From: Sandaracinus amylolyticus
GTDB taxonomy: Bacteria; Myxococcota_A; Polyangia; Polyangiales; Sandaracinaceae
Direction: 5' to 3'
NCBI RefSeq assembly: GCF_000737325.1
Contig: NZ_CP011125.1
Span: forward strand, 7,812,001-7,876,000
Length of the DNA: 64,000 nt
Shown here: positions 17,680 to 27,297 of the stretch, piece by piece
Numbering within the stretch: the first letter of the stretch is position 1
How the letters are laid out: every line of letters starts with the position of its first letter
Notes under the pieces: generated by a model
Database searches by the model: none
What the model was told of the DNA's origin: nothing
Seen by the model: the letters and a program-made list of their open reading frames with translations, nothing else
Made by a program: the position numbers and the translations under genes

Positions 17680-18348
17680 TCACTGCACGTCGCGCTTGCG
17701 CTTGCCGGGCGACGAGTCGCGCGCGGCGTCGGCGAGCGCGCGGCGCACGGTCTCGCGCACCTTCTCCTCGTCGACCTCGCCGAGCTCGAGCTCGCGCTCG
17801 GCACCTCGCGTCGGCACGCGCACCTCGATCCGCTCGCGCGCGACGCGCGCCGCGCGGCGGCCCCGACGCTCGCGCCACAGGCGAGGCAGCTTCCACGCGT
17901 CCGCTCCGTCGAGCGGCGGGAGCGGCATCAGGTTGAGCGCCATGATCCACACGTTCGTCCAGGTCAGCGCGGAGAGCAGCTGCGCGACGAACGGGCTCGT
18001 GATCGGCACGAATGCCGCGACCACGAGCGCGGCGACGAGCAGCACGGCCTGCGCGAGGACGCCGCCCCACGCGACGACCGAGCGCTGCCACTGCGAGACC
18101 GAGCCGCCGCCGTAGCGCGCTTGTCCGCCGAGCGCGTGGATCTCGATCGAGCGCGCGTGGAGCCCGACGCGCCGCATGAGGAACGCGTGCCCCATCTCGT
18201 GCAGCCCGACGATCAGCAGGTACCCGAGCCAGAACCCGGGCACGAACGCGAAGCGCCCGAAGAGCAGCATCCCGAGCGGCGTGCTCCAGTGCACGCGGAT
18301 CGGCGTTCCCTTCCAGCGCGCGACCGTCACGTAGCCGGTGTCGAACAT
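17680..18348 (-). CDS. site-2 protease family (M50) zinc metalloprotease
   Basis: A 222-residue membrane protease. HEMGH at residues 50-54 is the zinc-binding HExxH in a hydrophobic segment, and NLMPLPPLDG near residue 140 supplies the third ligand (Asp) typical of M50. About four membrane segments precede an Arg/Glu-rich cytoplasmic tail. Such enzymes cleave membrane-embedded substrates, for example anti-sigma factors; the target is unknown. The ATG at 18348 is preferred to the one five codons upstream. Compare the second M50 protein at 51771, where the second His is lost. Confidence 0.8.
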   Translation of the reverse strand: MFDTGYVTVARWKGTPIRVHWSTPLGMLLFGRFAFVPGFWLGYLLIVGLHEMGHAFLMRRVGLHARSIEIHALGGQARYGGGSVSQWQRSVVAWGGVLAQAVLLVAALVVAAFVPITSPFVAQLLSALTWTNVWIMALNLMPLPPLDGADAWKLPRLWRERRGRRAARVARERIEVRVPTRGAERELELGEVDEEKVRETVRRALADAARDSSPGKRKRDVQ

Positions 18349-18391
18349 CGCTGCGCTCAGCATGCCATGCGGCGTGCCGACCCGCTCCGGC

Positions 18392-19102
18392 CTACCCGCG
18401 AAGACCGAGCCGCGCGCCGAGCAGGAGCGCGAGCTCCTCGACCGTGACCTCTTCGCCGCAGCGCACGACGGGCACGTCGCGCCCGAGCACGTCGCGCGCG
18501 CGCTGCGCGAGATCCTCCTTCGTGCCCCATGCGAGCACCGCCACGATCGAGGCGCCCTCGGCGCGCAGCGCGTCCTTCGCGATCGCGTCGGCGCTGCGCC
18601 CGTCGAGCACCAGCGCGCACGGCGCGGACCCGAGCGCCCCGACGCGGATCGCCTCGCCGAGCTCGGGGTGTCCCACCACGACCGCGCGCCCCTCGAGCTC
18701 GAGCCGGATGCCCGCCGCGAGCCGCACGTCGCTCGAGATCACGATCACGCGCGGGCGCTTGGCGCCTCCCTCGTCGGGCGACCACGTCGCGCCGTTCGCG
18801 GTGGGCGCGCCACCGTCGCGCCAGTCGATCGCCGCGATCACGCGCGCGAGCCGATCGCTCACTCCGTCCGCGGCTTCTTCGCCGAGGCGGGCGACGATCT
18901 CGGCGCGGAGCCAGAGCTCGACGAAGCGCCGCAGCGCGCGCGGCGATCGCGGTACGCCGGTGAGCGAGGCGCGCTCGAGCGCGACCTGGAGCGCGCGCTC
19001 CGCGACCTCGTCGGGCGCGTACGCGGAGATCGCCTCACGCACCGCGCGTCGCAGCGGATCGGCGGGGTCATTGGCGGGCGGGGGGCGGCGGCTTCCGCTC
19101 AC
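18392..19102 (-). CDS. protein with degenerate receiver-like C-terminal domain
   Basis: About 236 residues from a GTG at 19102. The N-terminal 100 residues form a helical, Arg/Ala-rich segment of no recognised family. From about residue 120 the sequence resembles a response-regulator receiver: RVIVISSD (only one of the usual two acidic residues), CALVLDG (the candidate phospho-Asp), then VLAWGT and an ending helix. The conserved Lys is not evident, so phosphorylation is doubtful. It is divergent from the PP2C-cNMP gene, with a 93-base region between. Confidence 0.5.
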   Translation of the reverse strand: MSGSRRPPPANDPADPLRRAVREAISAYAPDEVAERALQVALERASLTGVPRSPRALRRFVELWLRAEIVARLGEEAADGVSDRLARVIAAIDWRDGGAPTANGATWSPDEGGAKRPRVIVISSDVRLAAGIRLELEGRAVVVGHPELGEAIRVGALGSAPCALVLDGRSADAIAKDALRAEGASIVAVLAWGTKEDLAQRARDVLGRDVPVVRCGEEVTVEELALLLGARLGLRG

Positions 19103-19195
19103 GACACGGCATCGTTCCACTCTCACCGAAACGCCGCAACAACTGCGTGCGCTTCCCGAGAGACGGGCCGTTCGGGCAGACTCGTTCGTCCGACC

Positions 19196-20509
19196 ATGCA
19201 GATCCACGTCGCCTCCGCCACCGACGTCGGCCGCGAGCGCACCCTCAACGAAGACTTCTGTCTCGTCGACCCCGCGCTGGGCCTCTACATCGTCTGCGAC
19301 GGGATGGGAGGCCACGCAGCGGGCGAGATCGCCTCGCGCACCGCGGCGTCCACCGTGCAGGCCTACGTCCGCGATCGCCAGGACGTGCTGCGCGCGATCG
19401 ATCGCGGCGAGCAGCCGATCGAGAGCGCCGCGGTGCTCATGCGCGAAGCGGTCGAGACCGCGTCGCGGACCATCTACGAGATGGGCAAGAACGACCGCGG
19501 CAAGAAGGGCATGGGCACGACCTGCGTCGCGCTGCTCGTCCGCGGCGGCAAGGGCGTGATGGCGCACGTCGGCGACTCGAGGCTCTACCTCGTGCGCCAG
19601 GCGCGCCTCTACCAGCTCAGCGAGGATCACACCTTCATCCAGGAAGCGCTGCGCTGCGGGATGCTCACGCCCGAGCAGGCGAAGCAGAGCGAGCACCACA
19701 ACATCGTCACGCGCGCGGTCGGTCCGCTCGAGCGCGTGATCGTCGACACGCTCGTGTTCGACATGATCGTCGACGACACGCTGCTGCTCTGCAGCGACGG
19801 CCTGCACGGGTATCTCGGCGAGGGCCAGGAGCTCCCGACGCTGCTCTCGACCGCCGATCTCGACGCGGTCTCGCGTCGCCTGGTCGATCTCGCGAACCAG
19901 CGCGGCGGCAGCGACAACATCACCGCGGTGGTGCTCCGCGCGAGCGCGCACGCAGCGAGCCGCGAAGAGGACGCGCAGCGCACCACGATCGTCAACCAGA
20001 CGTTCGAGACGCTGCAGCACGTCGATCTCTTCGTGGAGCTCACGATGCCGGAGCTCGTGCGCGTCTCGAACGCGTGCCGCTGCGTCGAGCTCGGCGCGGG
20101 CGAGGTCGTGATCGGCGAGGGCGAGGCGAGCGAGACGCTCTTCCTGCTGATCGACGGCGCGGTCGAGGTCGTGCGCAGCAACGTGCGGCTCGCCGAGCTC
20201 GGCCCGGGCAGTCACTTCGGCGAGATGGCGCTGCTCAGCCAGCGCCCGCGCTCCGCGACGGTGCGCACGACCGCGGAGACGCGCCTGCTCGCGCTCGATC
20301 GCCAGCAGTTCTACGGGCTGCTCCAGCAGGACCCGGTGCTCGCCGGGAAGTTTCTCTGGAAGCTCGCGCAGACGCTGAGCCTGCGGCTCGACGACTTCTA
20401 CCTCTATCACGAGCAGGTGCTCGGGATGCCGGTGAAGTCCACACTGCGCTTCGGCCTCTACCCGTCGCCGTTCAACCATCCGGCGGGCAGCGGCTCGGGC
20501 CAGACGTGA
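19196..20509 (+). CDS. PP2C-type Ser/Thr phosphatase fused to a cyclic-nucleotide-binding domain
   Basis: A 437-residue cytoplasmic protein. Residues 1-250 are a PPM/PP2C phosphatase with metal ligands E19-D20 (NEDF), D35-G36 (CDGMGGH), HVGDSRLY, CSDGL and GGSDNIT. Residues 290-410 are a cNMP-binding domain with LFLLIDGAVEV, GPGSHFGEMALLSQRPRSA and an Arg in the phosphate-binding cassette. It probably reverses phosphorylation by Hanks-type kinases, such as the three in this window, with ligand control of the phosphatase; the pairing is inferred. ATG at 19196. The stop overlaps the MOSC gene start (GTGA). Confidence 0.88.
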   Translation: MQIHVASATDVGRERTLNEDFCLVDPALGLYIVCDGMGGHAAGEIASRTAASTVQAYVRDRQDVLRAIDRGEQPIESAAVLMREAVETASRTIYEMGKNDRGKKGMGTTCVALLVRGGKGVMAHVGDSRLYLVRQARLYQLSEDHTFIQEALRCGMLTPEQAKQSEHHNIVTRAVGPLERVIVDTLVFDMIVDDTLLLCSDGLHGYLGEGQELPTLLSTADLDAVSRRLVDLANQRGGSDNITAVVLRASAHAASREEDAQRTTIVNQTFETLQHVDLFVELTMPELVRVSNACRCVELGAGEVVIGEGEASETLFLLIDGAVEVVRSNVRLAELGPGSHFGEMALLSQRPRSATVRTTAETRLLALDRQQFYGLLQQDPVLAGKFLWKLAQTLSLRLDDFYLYHEQVLGMPVKSTLRFGLYPSPFNHPAGSGSGQT

Positions 20510-21309
20510 AGCTCTCCGGGATCAGCCGCTTCCCCATCAAGTCGTGCCGCGGCAGCGACGTCGAGCGCGCGCACGTCGAGCGCCGCGGCATCACGGACGA
20601 TCGACGGTGGATGATCGTCGACGCCGACGGTCGCTTCGTCACGCAGCGCGAGGACGCGCGGCTCGCGCTGATCGACGTGACGCTCGAGGACGATCGACTG
20701 CGGCTCGGCGCGCCCGGCGCGAGCGCGATCGAGATCCCGTCGCGCCTCGATGCCGGCGCGCGCGTGTCGGTCACGGTGTGGCGCAGCACGGTCGACGCGA
20801 TCGCGCATGCCGACGCGAGCGCGTGGCTCTCCGAGCACCTCGGGCGCACCGTGCGCGTCGTGTACATGCCCGACGACGTGCGCCGGGGCATCAACGAGAA
20901 GTACGCGCAGCAGGGCGACGTCGTGTCGTTCGCCGACGGCTATCCGCTGCTGCTCGCGACGCGCGAGTCGCTCGCGGATCTCGAGGCGCGCGCGGGCACG
21001 TCGCTGGAGATGCGTCGCTTCCGACCGAACGTGGTGATCGAGGGCGCGCCGGCGTGGGCCGAGGACGGCTGGTCGCGCCTGCGCATCGGTCGCATCGTGT
21101 TCCGCGCGCCGAAGCCATGCGATCGGTGCGTGATCACGACGATCGATCCGAGCACCGCGATCGCCGGCAAGGAGCCGCTGCGCACGCTCGCGAAGTTCCG
21201 TCGCACCACGGACGGCAAGGTGCTCTTCGGGGTGAACCTGATCCCCGAGCTCGACGATCACGAGTCGGTCGAGATCTCGATCGGCGACGAGGTCGAGATC
21301 CTCGCCTGA
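20506..21309 (+). CDS. MOSC domain protein (YcbX-like)
   Basis: A 267-residue protein starting at a GTG that overlaps the previous stop. The N-terminal MOSC beta-barrel (KLSGISRFPIKSCRG) is followed by the MOSC domain; FRPNVVIEG and KPCDRCVITTIDP contain the Cys expected to handle sulfur or bind the molybdenum cofactor. Relatives detoxify N-hydroxylated bases or sulfurate cofactors with a redox partner. No ferredoxin domain is attached, unlike E. coli YcbX. The last 52 bases overlap the convergent membrane-protein gene. Confidence 0.82.
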   Translation: MKLSGISRFPIKSCRGSDVERAHVERRGITDDRRWMIVDADGRFVTQREDARLALIDVTLEDDRLRLGAPGASAIEIPSRLDAGARVSVTVWRSTVDAIAHADASAWLSEHLGRTVRVVYMPDDVRRGINEKYAQQGDVVSFADGYPLLLATRESLADLEARAGTSLEMRRFRPNVVIEGAPAWAEDGWSRLRIGRIVFRAPKPCDRCVITTIDPSTAIAGKEPLRTLAKFRRTTDGKVLFGVNLIPELDDHESVEISIGDEVEILA

Positions 21310-21908
21310 TCTTCGGCGTCGAGCGCCGCGACGCGGCGTCCCGCGACGAGCACCACGAGCGCGACGACGAGGCCGATGCCGCACGGCACCGCGAGCGCGA
21401 CGTACGCGGGGCCCGCGTCGCGATACGGATCGAGCAGGAGCGGCAGCGGGAAGAGCACCCAGATCAGCGCGTGGTGACACACGGCGTGAAGCGCGGTCGC
21501 GCGCGCGACGCTCGGCGCGCCCGCAGCACGGTGCGCGAGCGCGTGGCCCGCGCGGAAGAGCGTGAACGCCAGCGCGGTGCCCGAGACCAAGGAGGCGCCG
21601 ACGACGAGCGCGCCGATCACCACGCGCGGCTCGTGCGATCCGACCAGCATCGCCGCCAGCACCGCGCCCGCGGGCACGAGCACGACGAGCGTGATCGCGC
21701 CCCACATCGACGTGAGCAGCGCGGCGGTCACGACCGAGAGCGGCACGCGACGCGCGGTCTCGCGCGTCACGCGCCCCGCGCGATACGCACCCTCCCCCGC
21801 TGCGACCGGCGCGCGCGACACGCCCCAGCGATCAGGCGCCTCGAGCAGCAGGCAGACGCCGGCCACGCCGGCCACCACAGCGGGCACGACCACGCAGAGC
21901 CACTCCAT
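21258..21908 (-). CDS. integral membrane protein, unknown
   Basis: A 216-residue protein with about six hydrophobic segments (residues 1-20, 58-85, 94-117, 140-160, 166-190) and no recognised family. Short charged loops (RAGRVTRETARR) separate them. The 3' end overlaps the MOSC gene on the other strand by 52 bases. The C-terminal tail is Ser/Asp-rich. Nothing in the sequence indicates a substrate. Confidence 0.6.
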   Translation of the reverse strand: MEWLCVVVPAVVAGVAGVCLLLEAPDRWGVSRAPVAAGEGAYRAGRVTRETARRVPLSVVTAALLTSMWGAITLVVLVPAGAVLAAMLVGSHEPRVVIGALVVGASLVSGTALAFTLFRAGHALAHRAAGAPSVARATALHAVCHHALIWVLFPLPLLLDPYRDAGPAYVALAVPCGIGLVVALVVLVAGRRVAALDAEDQARISTSSPIEISTDS

Positions 21909-21950
21909 CGCTCACCTCGCGTTCGTCGACGATCGAACGCTGAGGTCGGT

Positions 21951-22721
21951 TCAGAGGCAGGGCGAGACGGGGCACCAGACTTCGTCTTCGAGCCGTCCGC
22001 TGCCCGGCACCACGACGAGCGTGAGGCGCTCGGTCGCGACCACCACTCCGTCGTCGCGCTTCACGGTGTACTGGAACGGATAGGCCCGCATGCACTCGCG
22101 CGCCTCGCCCGAGAACTGGAAGCGCACTTCGTAGATCAGGAGCGTCCGACCGCGCACGCCGATGAACGACTGCGTGGCCTCGTCGAGCTCGAACACGTTC
22201 GCCATCGGCTCCGCGCCGACCGGGCCCGCGCCCGCGAAGTACGCGTCGGCGTCGACGTCGTCGGGCACCACCTGCGCGGCGGGCGTGAACGATCCGCTGA
22301 ACGTCTCGCCCGAGCCCTCGACCGCGATCGAGACCGTCGCGCGCGCGGTGCCCGTCGCGGTCTCGCGCAGGAAGATCACGCGATCGGCGTTGGGCGACGT
22401 GCGCGAGAGCGGGTTGTGCCCGAGCGAGACCTCGGTGAGGTCGGAGTAACCGTCGGCGTCGGTGTCGGGGTCGTCGATGCGCAGCCCGCGCGAGCGCTCG
22501 TGCTCGTCGCAGAGCCCGTCGCGATCACTGTCGTCGCCGCCGCCGTCGCCCTCCGGTCCCGCATCGAAGAGCCACGGGTTGCGGCGTCGCGGACACCCCG
22601 AGGTCGTCGCGGCGAGCATCACCAACGCGGCGAGCACCGCGATGGAGCGGAGCGTGCGGGCGAAGAACGTCGTCCGGAGGCTCACGCGCAGGAGCGTGCG
22701 CGGGCTCACGTGCGAGGTCAA
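21951..22721 (-). CDS. lipoprotein with TSP3-like calcium-binding repeats
   Basis: A 256-residue predicted lipoprotein. It begins at a TTG preceded by GGAGGG with 7-base spacing, followed by a basic, hydrophobic signal ending TTSGC. After a DAGPEGDGGG spacer come thrombospondin type 3-like Asp repeats (DSDRDGLCDEHE, DDPDTDADGYSDLTE), expected to bind calcium. The remaining 150 residues look like a beta-sandwich and hold three further Cys, two near the C-terminus. It probably sits on the cell surface or outer membrane; function unknown. Confidence 0.65.
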   Translation of the reverse strand: MTSHVSPRTLLRVSLRTTFFARTLRSIAVLAALVMLAATTSGCPRRRNPWLFDAGPEGDGGGDDSDRDGLCDEHERSRGLRIDDPDTDADGYSDLTEVSLGHNPLSRTSPNADRVIFLRETATGTARATVSIAVEGSGETFSGSFTPAAQVVPDDVDADAYFAGAGPVGAEPMANVFELDEATQSFIGVRGRTLLIYEVRFQFSGEARECMRAYPFQYTVKRDDGVVVATERLTLVVVPGSGRLEDEVWCPVSPCL

Positions 22722-22728
22722 ACGCTCA

Positions 22729-22734
22729 CCCTCC
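22729..22734 (-). promoter_or_regulatory. Shine-Dalgarno GGAGGG supporting a TTG start
   Basis: GGAGGG on the minus strand lies 7 bases before TTG 22721, supporting that rare start for the TSP3-like lipoprotein rather than the GTG codons inside the signal peptide. Confidence 0.5.
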
Positions 22735-22773
22735 GTGTTGACCGCTTCGCGCGCACGACGCTAAGCCAGCGCG

Positions 22774-23631
22774 ATGCCCAAGCCTTTGAATCCCGCTGCG
22801 ATCGGGGCCGAGAGCGAAGCGCTCCAGTTCACGTACCGCTGGCAGGACGCCGCGCTCTACGCGCTCGGCATCGGTGCGACGCAGACGGACCTCGGGTTCC
22901 TCTACGAGCACAGCGAGCCCGCGATGCGCGTCTTCCCGACGTACGCGGTGATCCCGACGTTCGAGGCGTGCAAGGCGCTCTTCGACGTCGTCGGTGGTGA
23001 TTTCTCGGGCGTGGTGCACGGCGGACAGACGATTCGTCTACACAAGCCCTTCCCGGCAGCCGGAACGCTCACCACGGTCGGTCGCGTCGCGAACGTCGGC
23101 GACCTCAAGCGCATGGCGCAGGTGATCTTCGCGACGAAGACGACCGACGAGACCGGCGCGCTCGTGTGCGAGACCGAGTGGACGATCATGTACCTGCTCG
23201 ACGGCGGGTATGGCGGTGAGCCGCCGCCGAAGAGCGTCCGCATCCGCGCGCCGGAGCGCGAGCCCGACTGGGTCGTCGAGGAGAAGACCTCGCCGGAGCA
23301 GGCGCTGCTCTATCGCCTGAGCGGTGATCACAACCCGCTGCACGCGGATCCGAAGGCCGCGGAGAAGGCCGCGAAGGTCACCGAGGGCAAGCCGATCCTC
23401 CACGGCCTCTGCACGTACGGCTTCATCGGTCGCGCGATCCTCGCGAACGAGTGCGGAAACGATCCGTCGCGCCTGCGCGCGTTCAGCGGTCGCTTCAGCA
23501 AGCCGGTCTGGCCCGGCGACACGATCATCACGCGCGGATGGCGCGAGGACGGTCGCGTGCTCGTCGTCGCGGGCACGAAGGAGCACCCCGAGGAGCCGGT
23601 GTTCACCAACGCGTTCGCAGAGATCGTCTGA
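22774..23631 (+). CDS. MaoC-family (R)-specific enoyl-CoA hydratase
   Basis: A 285-residue double-hotdog hydratase. The N-terminal half resembles the non-catalytic hotdog of multifunctional-enzyme hydratase 2. The C-terminal half carries the hydratase-2 motif YRLSGDHNPLHADP, with the catalytic Asp and His, and PILHGLCTYG. It should hydrate trans-2-enoyl-CoA to (R)-3-hydroxyacyl-CoA in fatty-acid or polyhydroxyalkanoate metabolism. The thiolase gene follows 13 bases downstream, so the two form an operon. Confidence 0.87.
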   Translation: MPKPLNPAAIGAESEALQFTYRWQDAALYALGIGATQTDLGFLYEHSEPAMRVFPTYAVIPTFEACKALFDVVGGDFSGVVHGGQTIRLHKPFPAAGTLTTVGRVANVGDLKRMAQVIFATKTTDETGALVCETEWTIMYLLDGGYGGEPPPKSVRIRAPEREPDWVVEEKTSPEQALLYRLSGDHNPLHADPKAAEKAAKVTEGKPILHGLCTYGFIGRAILANECGNDPSRLRAFSGRFSKPVWPGDTIITRGWREDGRVLVVAGTKEHPEEPVFTNAFAEIV

Positions 23632-23637
23632 GGAGAG
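23631..23637 (+). promoter_or_regulatory. Shine-Dalgarno AGGAGAG of the thiolase gene
   Basis: AGGAGAG overlaps the MaoC stop codon and lies 7 bases before ATG 23645 but only 4 before GTG 23642, favouring the ATG. The arrangement couples thiolase translation to MaoC. Confidence 0.6.
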
Positions 23638-23644
23638 ACTCGTG

Positions 23645-24841
<1,197 letters not shown>

Positions 24842-24883
24842 TCCGCGCCCGCCCGCCGAGGAGGCAGGGAGGAGAGATCCTCT

Positions 24884-24980
24884 GAGGAGAGCAGGAAAGC
24901 AGGAGAGAGCTTTCGTGTCACACGACGCGAACGGCGAGCGAGTCTCTCTCCCTCCCTCCTGCCCCTCCTGCTCTCCTTGG
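24884..24980 (+). terminator. Long purine/pyrimidine inverted repeat after the thiolase gene (repeat copy B in right arm)
   Basis: The left arm 24884-24909 (GAGGAGAGCAGGAAAGCAGG and onward) is largely complementary to the right arm 24943-24980 (TCTCTCTCCCTCCCTCCTG and onward), with a 33-base centre. The right arm with 24981-24990 is a reverse-complement copy of the repeat at 13365-13402. It could terminate thiolase transcription and also attenuate the synthase gene downstream. The stretch 24842-25061 otherwise holds no gene. Confidence 0.5.
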
Positions 24981-25049
24981 CGGCAATTCCCAGGCTTCAT
25001 CCGCTCAGCGCGGCGGAGATCTCCTGGCTTCTCGTGGCAGACTGATGAG

Positions 25050-25055
25050 GGAGGT
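25050..25055 (+). promoter_or_regulatory. Shine-Dalgarno GGAGGT deciding the GTG start at 25062
   Basis: GGAGGT with 6 bases to GTG 25062 is a near-ideal ribosome-binding site. It rules out the longer frame from 24915, whose first 49 residues are encoded by the inverted repeat. Confidence 0.7.
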
Positions 25056-25061
25056 GGAGCC

Positions 25062-26300
25062 GTGGACACGCAGCTCATCTACGACTGGAACTTCGCCGAG
25101 CGACGTCAGCCCGTCGTGCTGAAGAAGCGCTTCGAGCTCCACGACGAGACGCTGCGCGACGGATTGCAGAATCCGTCCGTCGTCGATCCCACGATCGACG
25201 AGAAGCTCGAGATCCTCCACCTGCTCGATCAGGTCGGTGTCGACACCGTCGACGTCGGTCTGCCGGGCGCGGGGCCGCGCGCGTTCGAGGACGTGCTGCG
25301 CCTCTGCCGCGAGATCGCCGACTGCAAGCTCGCGATCCGCCCGACGTGCGCCGGCCGCACGCACCTCGCGGACATCGAGCCGATGGCGAAGGTCGCGCAG
25401 CGCGCGGGCATCGCGATCGAGGTGATGACGTTCATCGGCAGCTCGCCCATCCGCGCGCTCGCCGAGGACTGGTCGGTCGAGCTCATCCGCAAGCGCAGCG
25501 TCGAGGCGATCTCGTTCGCGGTGAAGGAAGGCCTCCCGGTCAACTACGTCACCGAGGACACCACGCGCTCGAAGCCCGAGGTGCTCCACACGCTCTTCCA
25601 CGCCGCGATCGAGTCGGGCGCGACGCGCCTCACGCTCTGCGACACCGTCGGTCACGTCACGCCCGACGGCGTGCGCAACCTCGTGCAGTTCACGCGCAGC
25701 CTGCTCAGCGCGTGGGGCGCGCCGCAGGTCGGGATCGACTGGCACGGCCACAACGATCGCGGGCTCGGCGTGACGAACTCGATCTACGCGCTCGAGTACG
25801 GCGCCGATCGCGTCCACGGCGCGATCCTCGGCGTCGGTGAGCGCGTGGGCAACGCGTCGCTCGATCAGATCCTCGTGAACCTCAAGCTGATCGGCGAGCT
25901 CGGCGACCGCGACGTGACGAAGCTCGGCGAGCTCTGCGACAAGGTCAGCAAGGCGCTCCACTTCCCGATCCCGATCAACTATCCGGTCGTCGGCGAGGAC
26001 GCGTTCCGCACCGGCACCGGCGTGCACGCAGCCGCGATCATCAAGGCGCTCGAGAAGGGCGATCAGGATCTCGCGGATCGCGTGTACTCGGGCGTGCCCG
26101 CGTGGATGTTCGGGCGCGAGCAGGAGATCGGCATCGGCCCGATGAGCGGCGCGAGCAACGTGAACTTCTGGCTCAAGAAGCGCGGCTTCACGCCGAGCGA
26201 GGGCCTCGTGAAGGCGATCCTCGCTCGCGCGAAGGAGAGCAATCACCTGCTGACGGACGCCGAGGTCCGCGAGGTGATCACGAAGGTCGGCGCGCGCTGA
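25062..26300 (+). CDS. HMGL-like acyltransferase/lyase, 2-isopropylmalate/homocitrate synthase type
   Basis: A 412-residue TIM-barrel enzyme. HDETLRDGLQNPSVVD holds the metal-binding Asp and the Arg of the family, GIDWHGHNDRGLG the HxH metal ligands, and GVGERVGNASLDQ the conserved loop. The family condenses acetyl-CoA with a 2-oxoacid or cleaves HMG-CoA. RDGLQ resembles HMG-CoA lyase, while the HGHNDRGLG and GERVGNA loops resemble isopropylmalate/homocitrate synthases; I favour a synthase but the substrate is open. There is no LeuA regulatory domain and no leu genes adjoin. The lone position after a thiolase suggests acyl-CoA metabolism. Confidence 0.75.
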   Translation: MDTQLIYDWNFAERRQPVVLKKRFELHDETLRDGLQNPSVVDPTIDEKLEILHLLDQVGVDTVDVGLPGAGPRAFEDVLRLCREIADCKLAIRPTCAGRTHLADIEPMAKVAQRAGIAIEVMTFIGSSPIRALAEDWSVELIRKRSVEAISFAVKEGLPVNYVTEDTTRSKPEVLHTLFHAAIESGATRLTLCDTVGHVTPDGVRNLVQFTRSLLSAWGAPQVGIDWHGHNDRGLGVTNSIYALEYGADRVHGAILGVGERVGNASLDQILVNLKLIGELGDRDVTKLGELCDKVSKALHFPIPINYPVVGEDAFRTGTGVHAAAIIKALEKGDQDLADRVYSGVPAWMFGREQEIGIGPMSGASNVNFWLKKRGFTPSEGLVKAILARAKESNHLLTDAEVREVITKVGAR

Positions 26301-26306
26301 TCAGCG
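26291..26306. terminator. 16-bp palindrome over the synthase stop codon
   Basis: CGCGCTGATCAGCGCG is a perfect palindrome that includes the TGA stop at 26298-26300. It is short and lacks a loop or T-run, so a terminator role is weak; it lies in the convergent region before the lipoprotein genes. Confidence 0.25.
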
Positions 26307-26391
26307 CGCAGGAGGGCTCGGTCGCGGCGGGCCGCATGGCAGCGCACGGAGCGTGCGGACGGAAGGACGCGCCGGGGCCGAGCCGACTTGA

Positions 26392-26823
26392 TCAGAGACA
26401 GCCCGTCGATCCGTTGCACACGCGGATCGACGCGCTGCCTTCTTCGCGCGTTCCGTCTTCGAGCTCGAGCGACCAACGCAGCTCGACGCGGTCGCCGTCG
26501 ACGTCGATCGTCTCGACCGTGCCGCCGACGACGTCGACGCAGACGTCGTCGATGCAGCGCTCCGCCGCGAAGGTGCGACTCATGTCGAACGACGGGGATC
26601 CGACGTCGAGCGTGCGGTCGGAGTACAGGTGCAGCCGCGTCGGCAGCGACGGTGCCGTGGGGCACGCGATCTCGTCGGACGTGACGAGCAGCTCGGTCGC
26701 CGAATCGCCCGAGTCGCAGCCGCGCGGCGACGACGCGTGACGGAGGATGCCGTGCTCGAACGTCGCGGGCTCGGCGCAGCCCGCGACGAGCGCGAGCAGC
26801 ACGACGAGGTGCCTCACAGACAT
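26392..26823 (-). CDS. small lipoprotein, paralogue 1 of 3
   Basis: A 143-residue predicted lipoprotein: MSVRHLVVLLALVAGC with lipid Cys C16. The mature part has paired Cys in AERCIDDVCVDVVGGT and a C-terminal DGTREEGSASIRVC...C, suggesting disulfides in a small beta-rich domain. About 40% of positions look shared with the next two genes upstream (AERC, GGT, ELRWSLELEDG, RVC). No known family is recognised. The start overlaps the end of paralogue 2 by 10 bases, so the two are cotranscribed. Confidence 0.7.
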   Translation of the reverse strand: MSVRHLVVLLALVAGCAEPATFEHGILRHASSPRGCDSGDSATELLVTSDEIACPTAPSLPTRLHLYSDRTLDVGSPSFDMSRTFAAERCIDDVCVDVVGGTVETIDVDGDRVELRWSLELEDGTREEGSASIRVCNGSTGCL

Positions 26824-27260
26824 CGAGTGGTCGCGTCGCGACACACGCGCACCCACGCCGTGCCCTCGTCGAGCGAGCCGTCCTCGAGCTCGATCGACCA
26901 CCGCACCTCGGCGCGATCGCCGTCCACGCGCAGCGTCTCGAGCGTGCCGCCCGCGGCCTCGATGCACGCGCCATCGACACAGCGCTCGGCGGTGTAGGCG
27001 CGCTCCATCTCGATGCTCTCGAGCTCGTCGACGGTGCCGAACGCGTACACGGCGAGCCGTGTCGAAGGGCGATCGGCGATCGGCGTGTCGCAGCCGAGCG
27101 CGTCCTGGGTGAGCACGAGGTCGATCGCGGGACCATCCGCCGGCCCGCACGTCGCCCGGAGCAGTCCGTCGTCGAAGACGCTGGGGTCCGCGCTCGAGCC
27201 GCATCCGGCGAGCGCGAACAACGAGAGGGAAGCGATTGGGAGGAACGAAGTCAGTCGCAT
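26814..27260 (-). CDS. small lipoprotein, paralogue 2 of 3
   Basis: A 148-residue predicted lipoprotein with lipid Cys C20 (ALAGC). The mature sequence repeats the layout of paralogue 1: LRATCGPA, then AERCVDGACIEAAGGT, VRWSIELEDG, EGTAWVRVC and a terminal Cys. Translated DNA homology to both neighbours shows tandem duplication. Function unknown; the exported Cys-rich form suggests a periplasmic or surface binding domain. Confidence 0.7.
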   Translation of the reverse strand: MRLTSFLPIASLSLFALAGCGSSADPSVFDDGLLRATCGPADGPAIDLVLTQDALGCDTPIADRPSTRLAVYAFGTVDELESIEMERAYTAERCVDGACIEAAGGTLETLRVDGDRAEVRWSIELEDGSLDEGTAWVRVCRDATTRCL

Positions 27261-27297
27261 GACGATCAGACTACGCGCCGAGCCCCTCGCCGCAAAG

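Noticed and set aside
24915-25061. 49-residue extension of the synthase
   Set aside because: It is encoded by the inverted repeat, is not family-like, and GGAGGT at 25050 points to the GTG at 25062.
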